Of a stretch of DNA of 64,000 bases, positions 53,329 to 64,000 are shown in pieces. The notes beneath the pieces were generated by a model. The model saw only the letters and a list, made by a program, of their open reading frames with translations. It was not told the origin of the DNA and did no database searches. Made by a program: the position numbers and the translations under genes. Source of the stretch: Acanthamoeba castellanii str. Neff (taxonomy: Eukaryota; Discosea; Longamoebia; Acanthamoebidae); the NCBI RefSeq assembly GCF_000313135.1, contig NW_004457584.1, positions 124,001 to 188,000 of the forward strand. Reading direction: 5' to 3'. The stretch's first letter is position 1. Each line of letters begins with the position of its first letter.

Positions 53329-56031
53329 TCACTCTTCTTCCATCTCACGCGCCCTCTTCTTGTTGTTGGCAACTACCTGGAAGTCGTTGTCCTCTTCCAC
53401 GTCGTGCCAAAGGTCCTCTTGCGCTTCTTCCTCCTCCTCCTCCTCCTCCTCCTCGTCTATATCCACGTCGTCGTCGTCGAGGAGAATGACCCGCTGCGAT
53501 GCCACCATCGGTGCTGCGCGCTCGCGCTGGAGCGACTTGGCGTAGGAGGCCACCTCGTCGAGGATGAACCATCGCACCACCTGGGCGTGCATGTTGTACT
53601 TGGTCAGCCGACGTAGCGGCGACGCCACCAGCTCCTCGTCCTTCAGCCCAAACCGCTTCGAGGCTCGCGTCCTATGCCCACAAGCCAACTCAAGATCAGC
53701 ACGCACACGCACACACACACACACACACGCGACAGAAACGAAAGGAATGTGCAAGACCGTGTTACCTGGAGATGAGTGAGGGGCAGTAGGGACTGTTTTC
53801 GCATTCATCACACACAATGCAACCCAACAGACGCCCGGCCGTGCCATTGGTCTGCCGCTTTCCGCAATACGTGCACCTGCCCACGCGCTCGCGTCGTGAG
53901 CGCTCCTGTGGAATGCAACACACACGCATCCCTTGGGGTGAGAGCCGGTTACCGGAAGAAGCACATGGCGTTGGTGGTGGCTAGCGCCTCCTTCCACGAC
54001 GCAAACCGGCTGGGCAGGGCATCCCACGCGGCCTCCTCCACAGAGTACACCAGCGAACCGCAGAAACGGCGGAAGTAGGTCTTCCACAGCAGCTCGTCTG
54101 CGCACGCCGTGTTCCGTCGCGTAAGTAAGTGTCTGGCGGGTGGACGGCAGAACAACCGGTGCTGGCAGCTTACCGTTTGAGAGGCTGTGGAAGGTGTGGT
54201 TGACCAGGCTGACCGACTGCAGCACGTGCTTGGCATCCATATATCCCACGATCTGCATCAGCACCTCTGCCACCGACAATACGTGAGTAATGGAGAGAAC
54301 ACGAACACACAATCCACGATGTGCGTGTGACACACGACACGGCCAACAACCAACTACATTGATACCTTGAGGCAAGGACTGAATGCTGAGCTCGTCATCG
54401 CCGGCTGCTTCGGGCTTCACGGGAACGCAGATGGCTTTGTCATCTACCGCCGGCTCGGCGTCGGGAGACTCGAGCTTCGTCGGAGTGGTGGCCGGTGCCA
54501 TCTGCACGCAGGTCAGGTTAGCCGGTGAACGTTTGGCTCTGGTGCCCGACTTCGCGGTGAGAGGAGCAGAGTGGGCGGTGTGTGCACCTTGTTGTTGAGC
54601 ATGGCGTGCCAGTAGAGCTGTGGTCGGTCCCGCAGGCTGCGCACGAGTATGGGTTTGGTCCACCGCTTGGTGAGCTTGAGGAATTTCTTGCATGCCTCCC
54701 CAGTCGTGAGCAGTTGCACCCTCTTATTCGCTTGCGCGTCTCCCTTGGTGAAGTCGGAGGTGCGAACCCACCTGTTGCAATGCATGCACCGCACACAATT
54801 CACATCGATGAGCGATCACACAGGGTGGGTGGGTTGGCAGGGGATGGGACGGGATCAGACGCACTTGTTGCCCCGCGTGCCGGGCAGAGGCATGAAGCGC
54901 TCAAAGATGGGCGGGCAGGTGAGCTCGAGCGTGAGAAGCACCAGATTGCCCTCGCGCCGTCGGCCCTTCTGATGCGTTCGATCTCCAACCGTCTGAAGAT
55001 CATTCGCTTTCCGGCTTCCCACTTGCTCTGTGACAAACTGGACATTAGCGTGCACCCGCAAGTGAATAGTTGTTAGCCTAACAACATGGCTCTACAAACA
55101 ACACGCTCCTCAGTGCGTCAGCATTAGTGGCCTACGTACCCTGCTCTTCATTTCGATGGATATCTCCGAGTTCTTGGTGCCCTCATTCCGGAGGCGCCAC
55201 TTGAGGCTCAAGGCGTCCTTGGCACCTTCTACGCGCACCCATGAGCCGACAGTGATCTGTACAGATAGACGAAGACGTAAAATAATAATAAATATGGGAA
55301 AATCTTCCTGGAAAAGTGTGGACGGGAAGCAGTGCCGTACGCGCTTGAGCGGAAAGATGACTTGGTTTGAGGACTCCTGGATACCCGCGGCCGCGTCGGC
55401 TTCAGAATCGCTGCTACTGCTACTGCTACTGCTGTCGTCGCTAGGGCTGCCTTTTTTGCCATCCGGCTTCTTCCTTCTCTTCGCGGGCGCCTTCCTCTTC
55501 TTCTGTCTGCCCGTTTTCTTCTTGGCTTTCTTCTCTGGTGCAGGCTTTTTCTTGTCCTTCTTGGTCTTCTTCTTCGCCTTCTTCTTTGGTGAGGTTGCTT
55601 TCTTTTCCGCTACTTCCTCGTCATCTTCATCTTTCCTCTTTCTCTTGGTTGGCGAAGCTTTAGTGCCTCTACTCGCCGTGCTGGCCTTCCTCTGCTTCTT
55701 GTTGGGCGACTCGATGGGCTCGCCCTTGCGCTTTCCCTTCCCTGCCGCAGTGACCGCGTCATCTTCACCGCCGGTTTCTTCTGATTCTTCATCCTTGACG
55801 AGGCTCTCCTCTTTCCAGCCTCCGCTCTCTTCATCCCCTTCATCCTCTCCTTCACTCTCCTCTTCTTCCTTCACTTCCATCTTTACTTCGGCGTCTTCGT
55901 CGGCGGTTTGCATCACCATCCTCGGAGACACTCACCTCACTGTCATCATCTTTTTCAACCTTTACCACTACCACTTCTTCGTCCTCCACTTCCTCCTTCA
56001 CCACAGGGCCGACTCCCTTCTTCTTGCTCAT
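53329..56031 (-). CDS. F-box protein with zinc ribbon and charged N-terminus
   Basis: Possible start ATG 56031-56029 (MSKKKGVGPVVKEE). The first part is highly charged (KKKAKKKTKKDKKKPAPEKK). A frame change near 55920 is unexplained, so a start at about 55919 (MVMQTADED) is an alternative. Following exons: GSWVRVEGAKDALSLKWRLR, LVLLTLELTCPPIFERFMPL, VRTSDFTKGDAQANKRVQLL. A phase 0 junction then leads to MAPATTPTKLES (54501), which could also be a separate gene's start. Next is an F-box (LPQ-EVLMQIVGYMDAKHVLQSVS then DELLWKTYFRRFCG), a four-Cys segment (CTYCGKRQ...CIVCDEC) followed by SLISRTRASKRFGLKDEEL, like the XPA C-terminal zinc region, and an acidic tail ending EMEEE. F-box proteins select substrates for SCF ubiquitin ligases. 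Confidence 0.6.
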
Positions 56032-56501
56032 CTTCCGCGCGCGGCCGATCGATGCACTTCCGCAACGAAAAAATACCTCGCATACATTCATGTGTTGGAA
56101 TGCGAGATAAATATTTGAATAATAATATTTCTTTTATAATTCTATTATATTTGTTATTACGAGCAGAATAAATAACTGTGGGAGAATGCTCACACCCTCA
56201 CACGCGAGGGCACGAACAAGAGTAGAGCAGGATATGAGGAGAAGGAGGACAAAACAAAAATGGTACACAGAGGCACAGCACACAACAACATGACACACGA
56301 CACGACACGCACACATACAAACACAACAAGACGACGACATTGATTGGGGCTGAGAAGCAGGAGAGGACGAGGCGAAGAAAGAGAGACGAAGAGAAGAAGT
56401 CGGGAAGCTGAGACGAGGGCGAGTGGCGGCGGGCGTCCGCGCAGTAGGTGGTGGTCACGAGTGTCCCGGGATGTGTGGTCTGGGCGGGGGATCTGGAGGT
56501 C

Positions 56502-59500
56502 TCAGATGCCGTAGCGCTGGTTGAGGAACTCCTTGAGGCCGGGCGGCCAGCTGGCGGTGGCGGCTTGCCAGACGTCGGGGGCGAGGGCACCCTTGAAGGA
56601 CTGGAGGATGTGGCCAAAGGCCTGGGCGAGCTCGGGCTTGGGCTGGTCCCACGAGGCGATGGCGTCGGCGATGTGGGTGACGTGCTTGATGGCGGCCTGC
56701 GGGTTGGCCTTGATGATGGTGCAGAGGCCCTTGAAGGCCGACTCCTTCTCGCCGTCGTCGCGCACGCATCGGAGCGAGTTGCACCAGGGCACGATGAACT
56801 CCTCGAGGTAGGGCGCCACGGCCTGCGGGCAGACGAGGCCCATGCGGCCGATGGTGATCGACACGTTCTCGATGAGGTTGCGCGGGTAGTAGGAGTTGAT
56901 GATCTCGATGAGCTTGCCCATGACAGGCACCACCATCGGCTCCATCTGGCTGCCCACTCGCATCGAGATCTCGCCGATGGCCCACACGGCGTTGTTGCAG
57001 GCCGACTGGTGCTCGGGGTGGATGTTCTGGATCAGGACCGGCACGTACTGGCCCAGGCACGGCGCCAGCAGGCCGAGCGACGACTTGGACAGCTCGCCCA
57101 CCAGGGCGAACGCGCTCTGCCGCACGTCGCCGCTCTCGTGCTTCATGCACACGAAGAGGAGGTCCAGGAGGCGGCTCTCCTTGATGAGCGGGTCGAGCTT
57201 CTCGCGGATGCCCTCCACGAGGCCGCCGATGAGGTCGAGCGAGCAGATGATGAAGTCGCGCTCGGGCGGGTTCGGCACCTGGTTCATCTCGGCCGCGATC
57301 GTGCCCTCGATCAGGCGCAGGCAGCGCGCGTAGACCGGCGGCGCGTACTGCAGGAAGCCCTCGCCGAGCGCCGTGACGACGTACATCATGCACTCGAGCA
57401 GCGGGAAGAGCCGCGGGTCGTCGTCGTGCAGCTGGTTCCAGCGGTTGACGAGCGGCGGCAGCAGGATGTTGACGTACTCGGCCTTGTTGAGCTGGTTGCC
57501 CAGCGTCTCGGCGAGGGTGCCGATGGCGTCGTAGAGGATCAGCAGGTTCTTGGCCTGGTACTTCTCGTAGGCGGCCATGAGCGCCTGGCACACGGGCACG
57601 AGGAACGGCACGAGCCGCTCGCGCGCGATCTCCTCAAAGGTGGCGAGCGCCGACACGGCCGCCTCCTGCACGCGCTTGTGCGAATCGAGGAGACGCGAGA
57701 GGAGGAGCTGCAGCAGCGGCTGCATGAACTTCTGCTGCTCCGGCTGATCCGCGATCCACCCGCCGTAGCGGCACAGCGACCAGCACGTGATGCTCCGGAT
57801 CAGCGGCTGGATGGAGATCACGCACAGAGAGAAAGGTTTAGGAATTAAAGGCCGCTCCTTAACACAACACACACGACACACCACACGCACCAACCGCCAC
57901 ACACACAACAACAATAACAACAACAGAGAGAGAGAGATACCTTGGGGTGACTGCTCTGCTGGAGGAGGAAGGGGATGATCTCGGGGAGGAACTTCTCGAT
58001 GGCGGAGCCGCAGCCTTCGGCCACGGCGCCGAGGGCGAGGATGGCGCTCTCCTTCTGGGGCCACAGGGCGATGTCGCTGCTCTGCAGGCGCGACGAGATG
58101 ATGGGCAGCACGATGGGGAGAATCTCATCCCCGAACTCGCTGGCAAAGATGTCAAGGCCGGCGGCGGAGCACTTGCGCAGGTTCCACTCCTCCGGCTCGT
58201 AGTCGTCGGCGCCATCGTCGTCGTCGTCATCGTCGCCGCCGTCTCCGCCGCGCTTGCCGTAGACGAAGGGCTTGATGTCCTGGGGCTTGTCGGGCACGTT
58301 CTCGTCCTCCTCCTCGGCGTCAAAGTCGGCGATCTCGCTGTCCGTGTAGACCATGCCGTCGAGCAGCGCGGGCAGGATGCGGCCGAGGTTGGCCCGCAGG
58401 ATGTCGGTGCACATGCGGGTCTCGGCGATGACGGGCCAGAACTCGGTGGCCTCGAGCGCGACGGCCTCGTCGTCGTCGCGGGTCATGACCAGCAGGCAGT
58501 CGATGAAGGCCGGCAGGTACGGCTTCACGTAGTCGAGGCGAACCTCGACCAGCGTGATAAGGCCCTGGCACACGAGAATCTTGATCTCGTTCGACGAATC
58601 GTTGGCCAGGTGATTCAGACCCTGGAATACATCAAAAAAAAGCTCACGAAATGAGAATAGTGCATTGATTTCCTATTCCAATGAATAAATAAATAAATTT
58701 AACACATTTTGTGACCAAAGATGTGTGTAGCGGAAGAAAAGACGCACCCTGATGTAGACGTCCATGTGGGTCGCCAGCACGGTGGGCATGGGCACCACGA
58801 AGTTGTTCACGCAGCTGAGCGCGAAGCGACGGAAGGCCTCGTGCTCGGAAGTGAAGAAGGAGATGAGCTTGGGCAGGAGGGCCTGCAGCGGAGAGCCCAT
58901 CGCGGCGTCGTCGTTTTCGATTTTCTCTGCTGAGTCCTGGCAGATCTTCTGGAGGGCGCTGAGGGTGCCGTCGATGACGTTCACATCCGTGCTGGTGTTG
59001 AGGAGCTGAAGGAAGTACTGGAGGAGGCCCGGGCACTCCTTCATCGATGTGACGTCGATGATGGTGGTGAAGATGGTGCCCACCGTGCGTCTGATTGAAG
59101 TCATCCTGTCGCCGATGCATTGGATGATCTCATTCTTCATGTAGTTGCGAATTTCCTCAGGAATCTGTCGATAGTACTCCCTGATGTTGTTCTTGAGCAC
59201 GAGGCCCGCCACCGTGCGGATGTACTCCTCCTGATCTTGCAGCTTCGTGAAGATATACGTCAAGTACCGGTAGTACTCGGGATTGTTGTGCAGCGATTGA
59301 AGTTGCTGCGCGATGATGGAAAATGGCATGAGGAGATGGTGAGATTAGACCCCTGACACAAAAATCACTTTGAAATGTGCAAAATCGTGTAAAAGATGAA
59401 ACGGGGCTTAATGCAGAGGGCAGCATCTCGACTACGGTACCTGATTGACCTGCTTCTGCACATCATGATCGGGAGATTGGCTGAACTTGAGCAGCTGTAC

Positions 59501-59542
59501 GATCTGATTGAGCCCGTCTTGCGTCGGTTGCCACGCTGCCAT
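56502..59542 (-). CDS. TNPO1: Transportin-1 / karyopherin beta-2
   Basis: Nuclear import receptor for PY-NLS cargo such as hnRNPs, released by RanGTP. Start ATG 59542-59540 (MAAWQPTQDGLNQIVQLLKF). Exons run through GTLSALQKICQDSAEKIEND, EVRLDYVKPYLPAFIDCLLV, the acidic loop DDDDDDDGADDYEPEEWNLR, KCSAAGLDIFASEFGDEILP, LRSITCWSL-type helix, LDSHKRVQEAAVSALATFEE, KNLLILYDAIGTLAETLGNQ, CNNAVWAIGEISMRVGSQME, LIENVSITIGRMGLVCPQAV and KEFLNQRYGI before TGA. These follow the HEAT repeats of transportin-1 in order and spacing (about 890 residues), including the RanGTP-responsive acidic H8 loop, which separates it from importin-beta1 and TNPO3. Introns near 58680 and 57850-57940 hold AT or CACA tracts. 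Confidence 0.95.
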
Positions 59543-60035
59543 CTTCAATCAATCGACAACCAAACAAAAGCAGAACTAAATGTGAATTTGGTCTCCTTCT
59601 TCTTCCGCTCCGGCCTTTTCTGTCGACATGCTTCAGACGCGCCTACATGATTGCAGCCTCACTGCAAAGCAGGGACATCACTACACTTCCCCTGTGGCGC
59701 ACAAGCCCACCCAGTCCGGGCTCACGCGCTGCAAATCCGAGGCGCTGCCACGTTGTGGCCCTTGTTGCTCTGACCAAAGTGGCGCCGAGAACTGGTCCAT
59801 AAATCGATAATCCGACGCCGAGCGTTTCAAATGCTCCCCTGCGGTGACTTCTTTCCTTTCGGCGTGATACAGGGAAGCTTGGCCGCGTGGAGGAGAACGA
59901 GCATTCGAGGAACGGGAGCACTACCCTCCCAAAGGGATCAGCTTCGCCGAGGTGATGGTATAAAGACCAACACACGCTGGTCTTAAAAAACAAGTTCAAT
60001 CCAACAGACCAGCAGCAACAACATCCCCAGCAACG
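59543..60035. other. Divergent intergenic region with a promoter
   Basis: Between the transportin-1 start and the methyltransferase start. It contains the TATA box described separately; nothing else was recognised. Confidence 0.6.
59959..59965 (+). promoter_or_regulatory. TATA box of the O-methyltransferase gene
   Basis: TATAAAG lies 77 bases upstream of the ATG, a normal distance for transcription starting about 30 bases downstream of the box and a 45-base leader. Few other genes here show a clear TATA. Confidence 0.6.
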
Positions 60036-60749
60036 ATGAGCACTCTCGATAGCACTCAGGTCGCCAACACTCTTCGCCGCCTGTTTGGCGACATGGCCAA
60101 CGACAAGCAGCGCATCGGCGAGCTCCGCGAGAAGTTCATCAAGGAGGGCCTCATCTCGCCCGACGAGGACCTCAAGCAGCTGGTCGTCCGCTTGTCGCGG
60201 GAGGACTACAAGGCACTCTACACCGGCATGCTCAGCCAGCTCTACCTGGCCGTCAAGCCCGAATTCGGCAAGATGCTCTACATGCTCGCCCTTGCGCGCA
60301 ACGCCACCAACATCGTCGAGTTCGGCACCTCGTTCGGCGTTTCGACCATCCACCTCGCCGCCGCGCTACGCGACAACGGCGGGCGCGGCAAACTGATCAC
60401 GACCGAGTTCGAGCCCGGCAAGGTGGCCCAGGCCAAGCGCAACCTCGAGGAGGCCGGGCTGGTCGACCTGGTCGAGTTCAGGGAGGGCGACGCGATGCAG
60501 ACCCTGCAGACCGAGCTGCCCGCAACGATCGATCTGGTGCTGCTCGACGGGGCCAAGAACCTCTACGTGCCCCTGCTCAAGCTGCTGGAGCCGAGGCTCA
60601 AGCGCGGCGCCCTGGTGCTGGCCGACAACGCCGACTTCGAGCCCGACTACCTGGCCTACGTGCGCGACCCCGCCAACGGCTACGTCTCGCTCGACCTGGC
60701 CCTCGAGCAGGGCAACGAGATGTCGGTCCGCGTCGTCGATTCGGCCTAA
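60036..60749 (+). CDS. SAM-dependent O-methyltransferase, intronless
   Basis: Uninterrupted 237-residue frame. Class I methyltransferase fold: NIVEFGTSFGVSTIHLAAAL is motif I (binds S-adenosylmethionine), KLITTEFEPGKVAQAKRNLE is the acidic-loop motif, LVEFREGDAMQTLQ the third, and IDLVLLDGAKNLYVPLLKLL with LVLADNAD the active-site region. This is the catechol/caffeoyl-CoA O-methyltransferase-like family that is common in bacteria (YrrM/MdmC-like) and binds a divalent metal through Asp (LDGAK, DNAD). All other genes of this window are intron-rich, so acquisition from bacteria is plausible. Substrate unknown. TATA box at 59959. Confidence 0.85.
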   Translation: MSTLDSTQVANTLRRLFGDMANDKQRIGELREKFIKEGLISPDEDLKQLVVRLSREDYKALYTGMLSQLYLAVKPEFGKMLYMLALARNATNIVEFGTSFGVSTIHLAAALRDNGGRGKLITTEFEPGKVAQAKRNLEEAGLVDLVEFREGDAMQTLQTELPATIDLVLLDGAKNLYVPLLKLLEPRLKRGALVLADNADFEPDYLAYVRDPANGYVSLDLALEQGNEMSVRVVDSA

Positions 60750-60968
60750 ACACTTGTGTGTTAAAAATTAAAATAAATAAATAAGTAACAAACAAACAAA
60801 CAAACATATAAATGAAATAACGGAAATCATAACTTAGTATTGTGGGCGTGCTGATCTATTATACGATGAACATAGCATAGCACGAATAATAACAATAAAT
60901 AAATATGGTGTCCCACGAGTGGTGGAGGGGAGAACGCAGTTGTGTGTCGTTCGGCGAAGGGTGCGAGC

Positions 60969-63900
60969 TTAGGTGGGCTTGGGGTCCTTCCCTGGACTGC
61001 TCGGCGCGCTGGCCTCCTGCTGGTCGAGCGACTTGAAGGTCTCGCGCGCACGCGCCAGGTAGCTCGGACTGTCGACCTGCACCGGCCTTCGCGGTGACGC
61101 GGGCGTCGGGCTTTCGTCGCGGTTGAACACTTCCATCCGCGCCTGCAGGTCGATCCTCACCTGCTTCGGCTTGTCGGCCCCCTCCTTCTCTTTCTCTTTC
61201 TCCTTTTCGCTTTCGCTCTTGTTCTCGCCTTCCGACTCCTCTTCCTCCTTCTCCTGCTTGTTTCGCGCCACTATCGTTCGTTGTCGCATCTTCACCTCCT
61301 CTGCAGGAAGAGGAAGAAAACAGATTAGTCGCTAGATCACATCGCACCTGTGATCGCCGCACACGCACGCACGCCGCATGACGCACGCACGCACGCACGC
61401 ACGCACTCACGCACGCACACGGAACAGCATACAAGCACACACGGTGGGTTACCATCGTCTATGCTGGCTGCCGATTTGCCGTTGAGCAAGGAGACGTTGG
61501 CCATTGGAAAGAAGCCCGCGGCCTCCTGAAGCAACACAAACAGCATCGAGCAGCCGTGAGAAGAAGAAGGAGGAGGAAGAGAGTCACGGCAACTTCAAAA
61601 CAAACTAACAAACTAATAAACGAACGCTCATTTACATTTATTTATATAATAATAAAAACTGGATTATGTGAGGGCGCGTACCCGACTTTCGCCCATGAAC
61701 AGAGTCCCCTTGGCAGTGCCGGTGATGACAATCATGTCGCCTTCCACCAGCTCGAGCTGTTGCGCACGGTGAGACGGCAAGCAGGACATAAGAGGAGAAG
61801 GGGTGAAGAGACGTACGTCCTCGTTGGTTCGTGGCTTGTAGGCCTTGGTGACCTTGGCGTAGTATTTATAGTAGGGTCGGTACTCCACTTCCTACACAAG
61901 AGCACAAATATAAATAAATATGAATAATTATGATTTGTTTAATACATTATTCATTATACCAATCTTTACAACAAGTACTGTGCGAGCGTCGTACCTTGAG
62001 AATAGTGTCGTGGTGTTTGATGAGGGTGATGGTCAGCTCGTTCACATATTTTGTGTCGGCCACCTGCTTTTCAATTGCAGCTCTGTCGCTCGTCATCGCT
62101 TATGTGTTCGAACGACACACGCGCACGACAGACACACGATACAAACACACGTGGCATATATACACTCATTTCTGTCAGTATGTTGGTCGACGATCGCCTT
62201 GATTGGTGTCGCTCTAGCCATAGCTAGAGTGGGGGCGGTGGCGGCACCTGAAGGTGGTGGGCGGAAGAAGCTGGGTCCGAAAATGGTGGCGAGGTTGGGT
62301 GCGTCCATCTTGTTCTCCGCCGACTCCTCGACCACTTTGGAGAGGCACATGAGGATGCGCTTGAGGGTAAACTTGTTGTACTGCGGCACCTCCTTGAACA
62401 GCACCTGCAGCTCTTCCTGTGCCGTCGCTAGTAGCCACACAAATCGCTCTACGCGTCAGACATACTATGCATAATTTTAATTTTAATTTTAAAATAATTT
62501 TAAAATAATAATGCAATAAAATACTAATTATAAGAATGCATAATATAGAAATAGAAATAGAAATATACGTACACGAAGACTTGCGAGCGAGTTCAACAAA
62601 GGAGGCGAAGAGGGAAGAGGGGATGATGGAGTCGGGGTACTCGCGGACGAAGATTTTGAGCAAATCGCACACCACGTAGCCGTTGGAGGTCTTGAACAGG
62701 TCCACCTGCTCCCCGTTGTTCACCATGTCCCTGAACAGCTTCGTCTCGTCCACATTACCTGTGTTCCGCCGACGCTCGTTAGTAACAGTGTGTCGTATGT
62801 GTGTGTGTATGTGTGTGTCGTGTGTGTCGTGTGTGTGGTGTGGTGTGGTGTGTGTGTGTGTGCGGGCGTACCGGCCATGCGGAAGATGCCTTCCAGAGAG
62901 AGGAACAGGTGCTCGATGTGGAGGCACAGCAGCTCGAGGAAGGGCGGCACCTGCCACTCGGGGTAGCCGCGCATGGCGACCTCGAGCGGCACCCCAAAGA
63001 GTCCGCCCACCTTCAGATTGCGGAAGTTTCTGCATGACGCACGCATTCACCACACACACCATCGCACACGCACACGCACACGCACACGCACGCACCACCG
63101 CACACACGCGCACACCACATTCATGGCATCGTTTAGTACGCGCACGCGTGGTGGCGAGGGGACGAGGACGAAGATACCGAGGAGCAGAGATGCGGATGTC
63201 GTCGGCAGGGCGGCGGCGCGGCGACAAGGCCGGCTTGTTGCTGGTGCCCGCAGCGATGACGATCGAGGGCATTGTGTAGTGCTGCTTCATGTTGGTCGAG
63301 CTGTGGGCCTTGGTCATCCCCGCCTTCCCCTTCTTCTTCGCCTCTGCACCCACACACCACCAGTGTGAATTAATAAATTTAATATATTAATAAATTACAA
63401 TAGAGAAAATTTATTATTAATATATTTATTAAATCCGGAATTATAATGATTAATAATAAAATTATGAATAAAGTACCGAGGTCTTTGAGGCCGCTCTTGA
63501 GCTGGTGCTTGTCGTCGGGGCTGAGGTCGAGCACGAAGCGGTTCTGCTCCATGGGCGTGGGCAGTTGTTTGGCCCACTCGGGCGGTGCCGAGGGCGGCGG
63601 TGGCACGTACTTGCCAACCGCCGGCTGTTTCGATCCGCTCCCTTCGTTCTTTTTGCCGCCGCTGTTCATCAAGCCGTCCTTCTCCTTGCTCTTCTTCTTG
63701 CTCTCCTTTTTCGATCCACCACTGCCGCTCTCCTTCTTCTCCTTCTTCTCCCTTTTGTAGCTGCTGCCGCCTTTCTCCTTCTTCTTGAGCTTCTTGGCGT
63801 CGCCATCATCGACGAATCGCGCCAAGTCCTCGAAAGATGACGATGCGCCCGATGGAGGAACACCACGAGGCGACATCATGAGGCCCTCCAGGCTGATCTT

Positions 63901-64000
63901 GTCCTTGCTGCTCGATGTGGTGGTCCCCGTGGCAGAGGTCGAGAAGGCCACCGATTGCTTCAGCTTGAGCATGGCGTTCGCCTCCGCCGTCGCATTGCTT
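60969..64000 (-). CDS. RhoGAP-SH3 domain protein, 5' end beyond window
   Basis: The frame is open at the right edge (NATAEANAMLKLKQ), so ATG 63972 may be internal. A basic, Ser/Lys-rich region (KKESKKKSKEKDG) leads to a RhoGAP domain: FGVPLEVAMRGYPEWQVPPF, LEGIFRMAG with the arginine finger, FKTSNGYVVCDLLKIFVREY, QYNKFTLKRILMCLSKVVEE and MDAPNLATIFGPSFFRP. A helical segment follows (KYVNELTITLIKHHDTILK). Then an SH3 domain: AKVTKAYKPRTNEDV, ELVEGDMIVITGTAKGTLFM, GFFPMANVSLLN. The C-terminal part is charged (KSESEKEKEKEKEGADKPKQ) and ends GKDPKPT before TAA. It should inactivate Rho-family GTPases, with the SH3 recruiting proline-rich partners. Confidence 0.85.

Noticed and set aside
56448..57848. 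466-residue plus-strand ORF opposite transportin-1
   Set aside because: Antisense shadow in GC-rich DNA; the minus frame matches transportin-1 throughout.

Overview
The window is nuclear DNA of a eukaryote. Most of it is GC- and CpG-rich, genes are split by many short GT-AG introns, and introns often carry simple repeats. Family content (transportin-1, ETF-ubiquinone oxidoreductase, PIF1 helicase, RhoGAPs, F-box protein, hybrid histidine kinase, an intronless bacterial-type methyltransferase) and a 5.8S rRNA fragment that matches, from memory, Acanthamoeba 5.8S suggest an Acanthamoeba-like amoebozoan. Two 21-N assembly gaps lie at 11387-11407 and 37025-37045.

Layout. 1-981: a truncated copy of a cell-surface protein gene, then a small secreted-protein gene. 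1193-9303: an island of foreign-looking, CpG-depleted DNA. Its core is a candidate DNA transposon at 2224-8845 with 38-bp imperfect terminal inverted repeats, a CTCT target duplication, a decayed minus-strand gene with a Glu-rich N-terminal part, a plus-strand gene resembling DUF7869 proteins, and arrays of a palindromic repeat. It seems to sit in an older relic that also holds a 5.8S rRNA fragment. 9304-12846: a beta-helix type I membrane protein, the likely source of the copy at position 1.

13251-25974: CMSS1-like ribosome-biogenesis factor, mitochondrial ETF-QO, HMG-box protein with repeats, a small protein, and a ~1,630-residue SAM-domain disordered protein. 26232-34448: a ubiquitin/E2-like fusion, a RhoGAP protein with a vWA-like start, a putatively myristoylated protein, and a PAP2 phosphatase. 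34691-40177: a helical-repeat protein interrupted by a gap and a stray BEACH-domain tail. 40484-50271: an RG-rich small protein, a double-deaminase protein (CDADC1-like), a PIF1 helicase with a zinc knuckle, a MEDS-domain hybrid histidine kinase, an inverted duplicate of the deaminase/RG locus, and a RING protein. 51686-64000: a second ubiquitin/E2-like fusion, an F-box/zinc-ribbon protein, transportin-1, an O-methyltransferase, and a RhoGAP-SH3 protein running off the right edge.

Genes are unlinked functionally, as usual in such genomes. Recurrent themes are segmental duplication of gene pieces, ubiquitin-pathway folds (two UBL/E2-like proteins, F-box, RING), small-GTPase regulation (two RhoGAPs), and bacterial-type domains. 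Exon limits were read by eye from GT-AG sites and frame continuity; those described as exact keep an open frame throughout, the rest are approximate.
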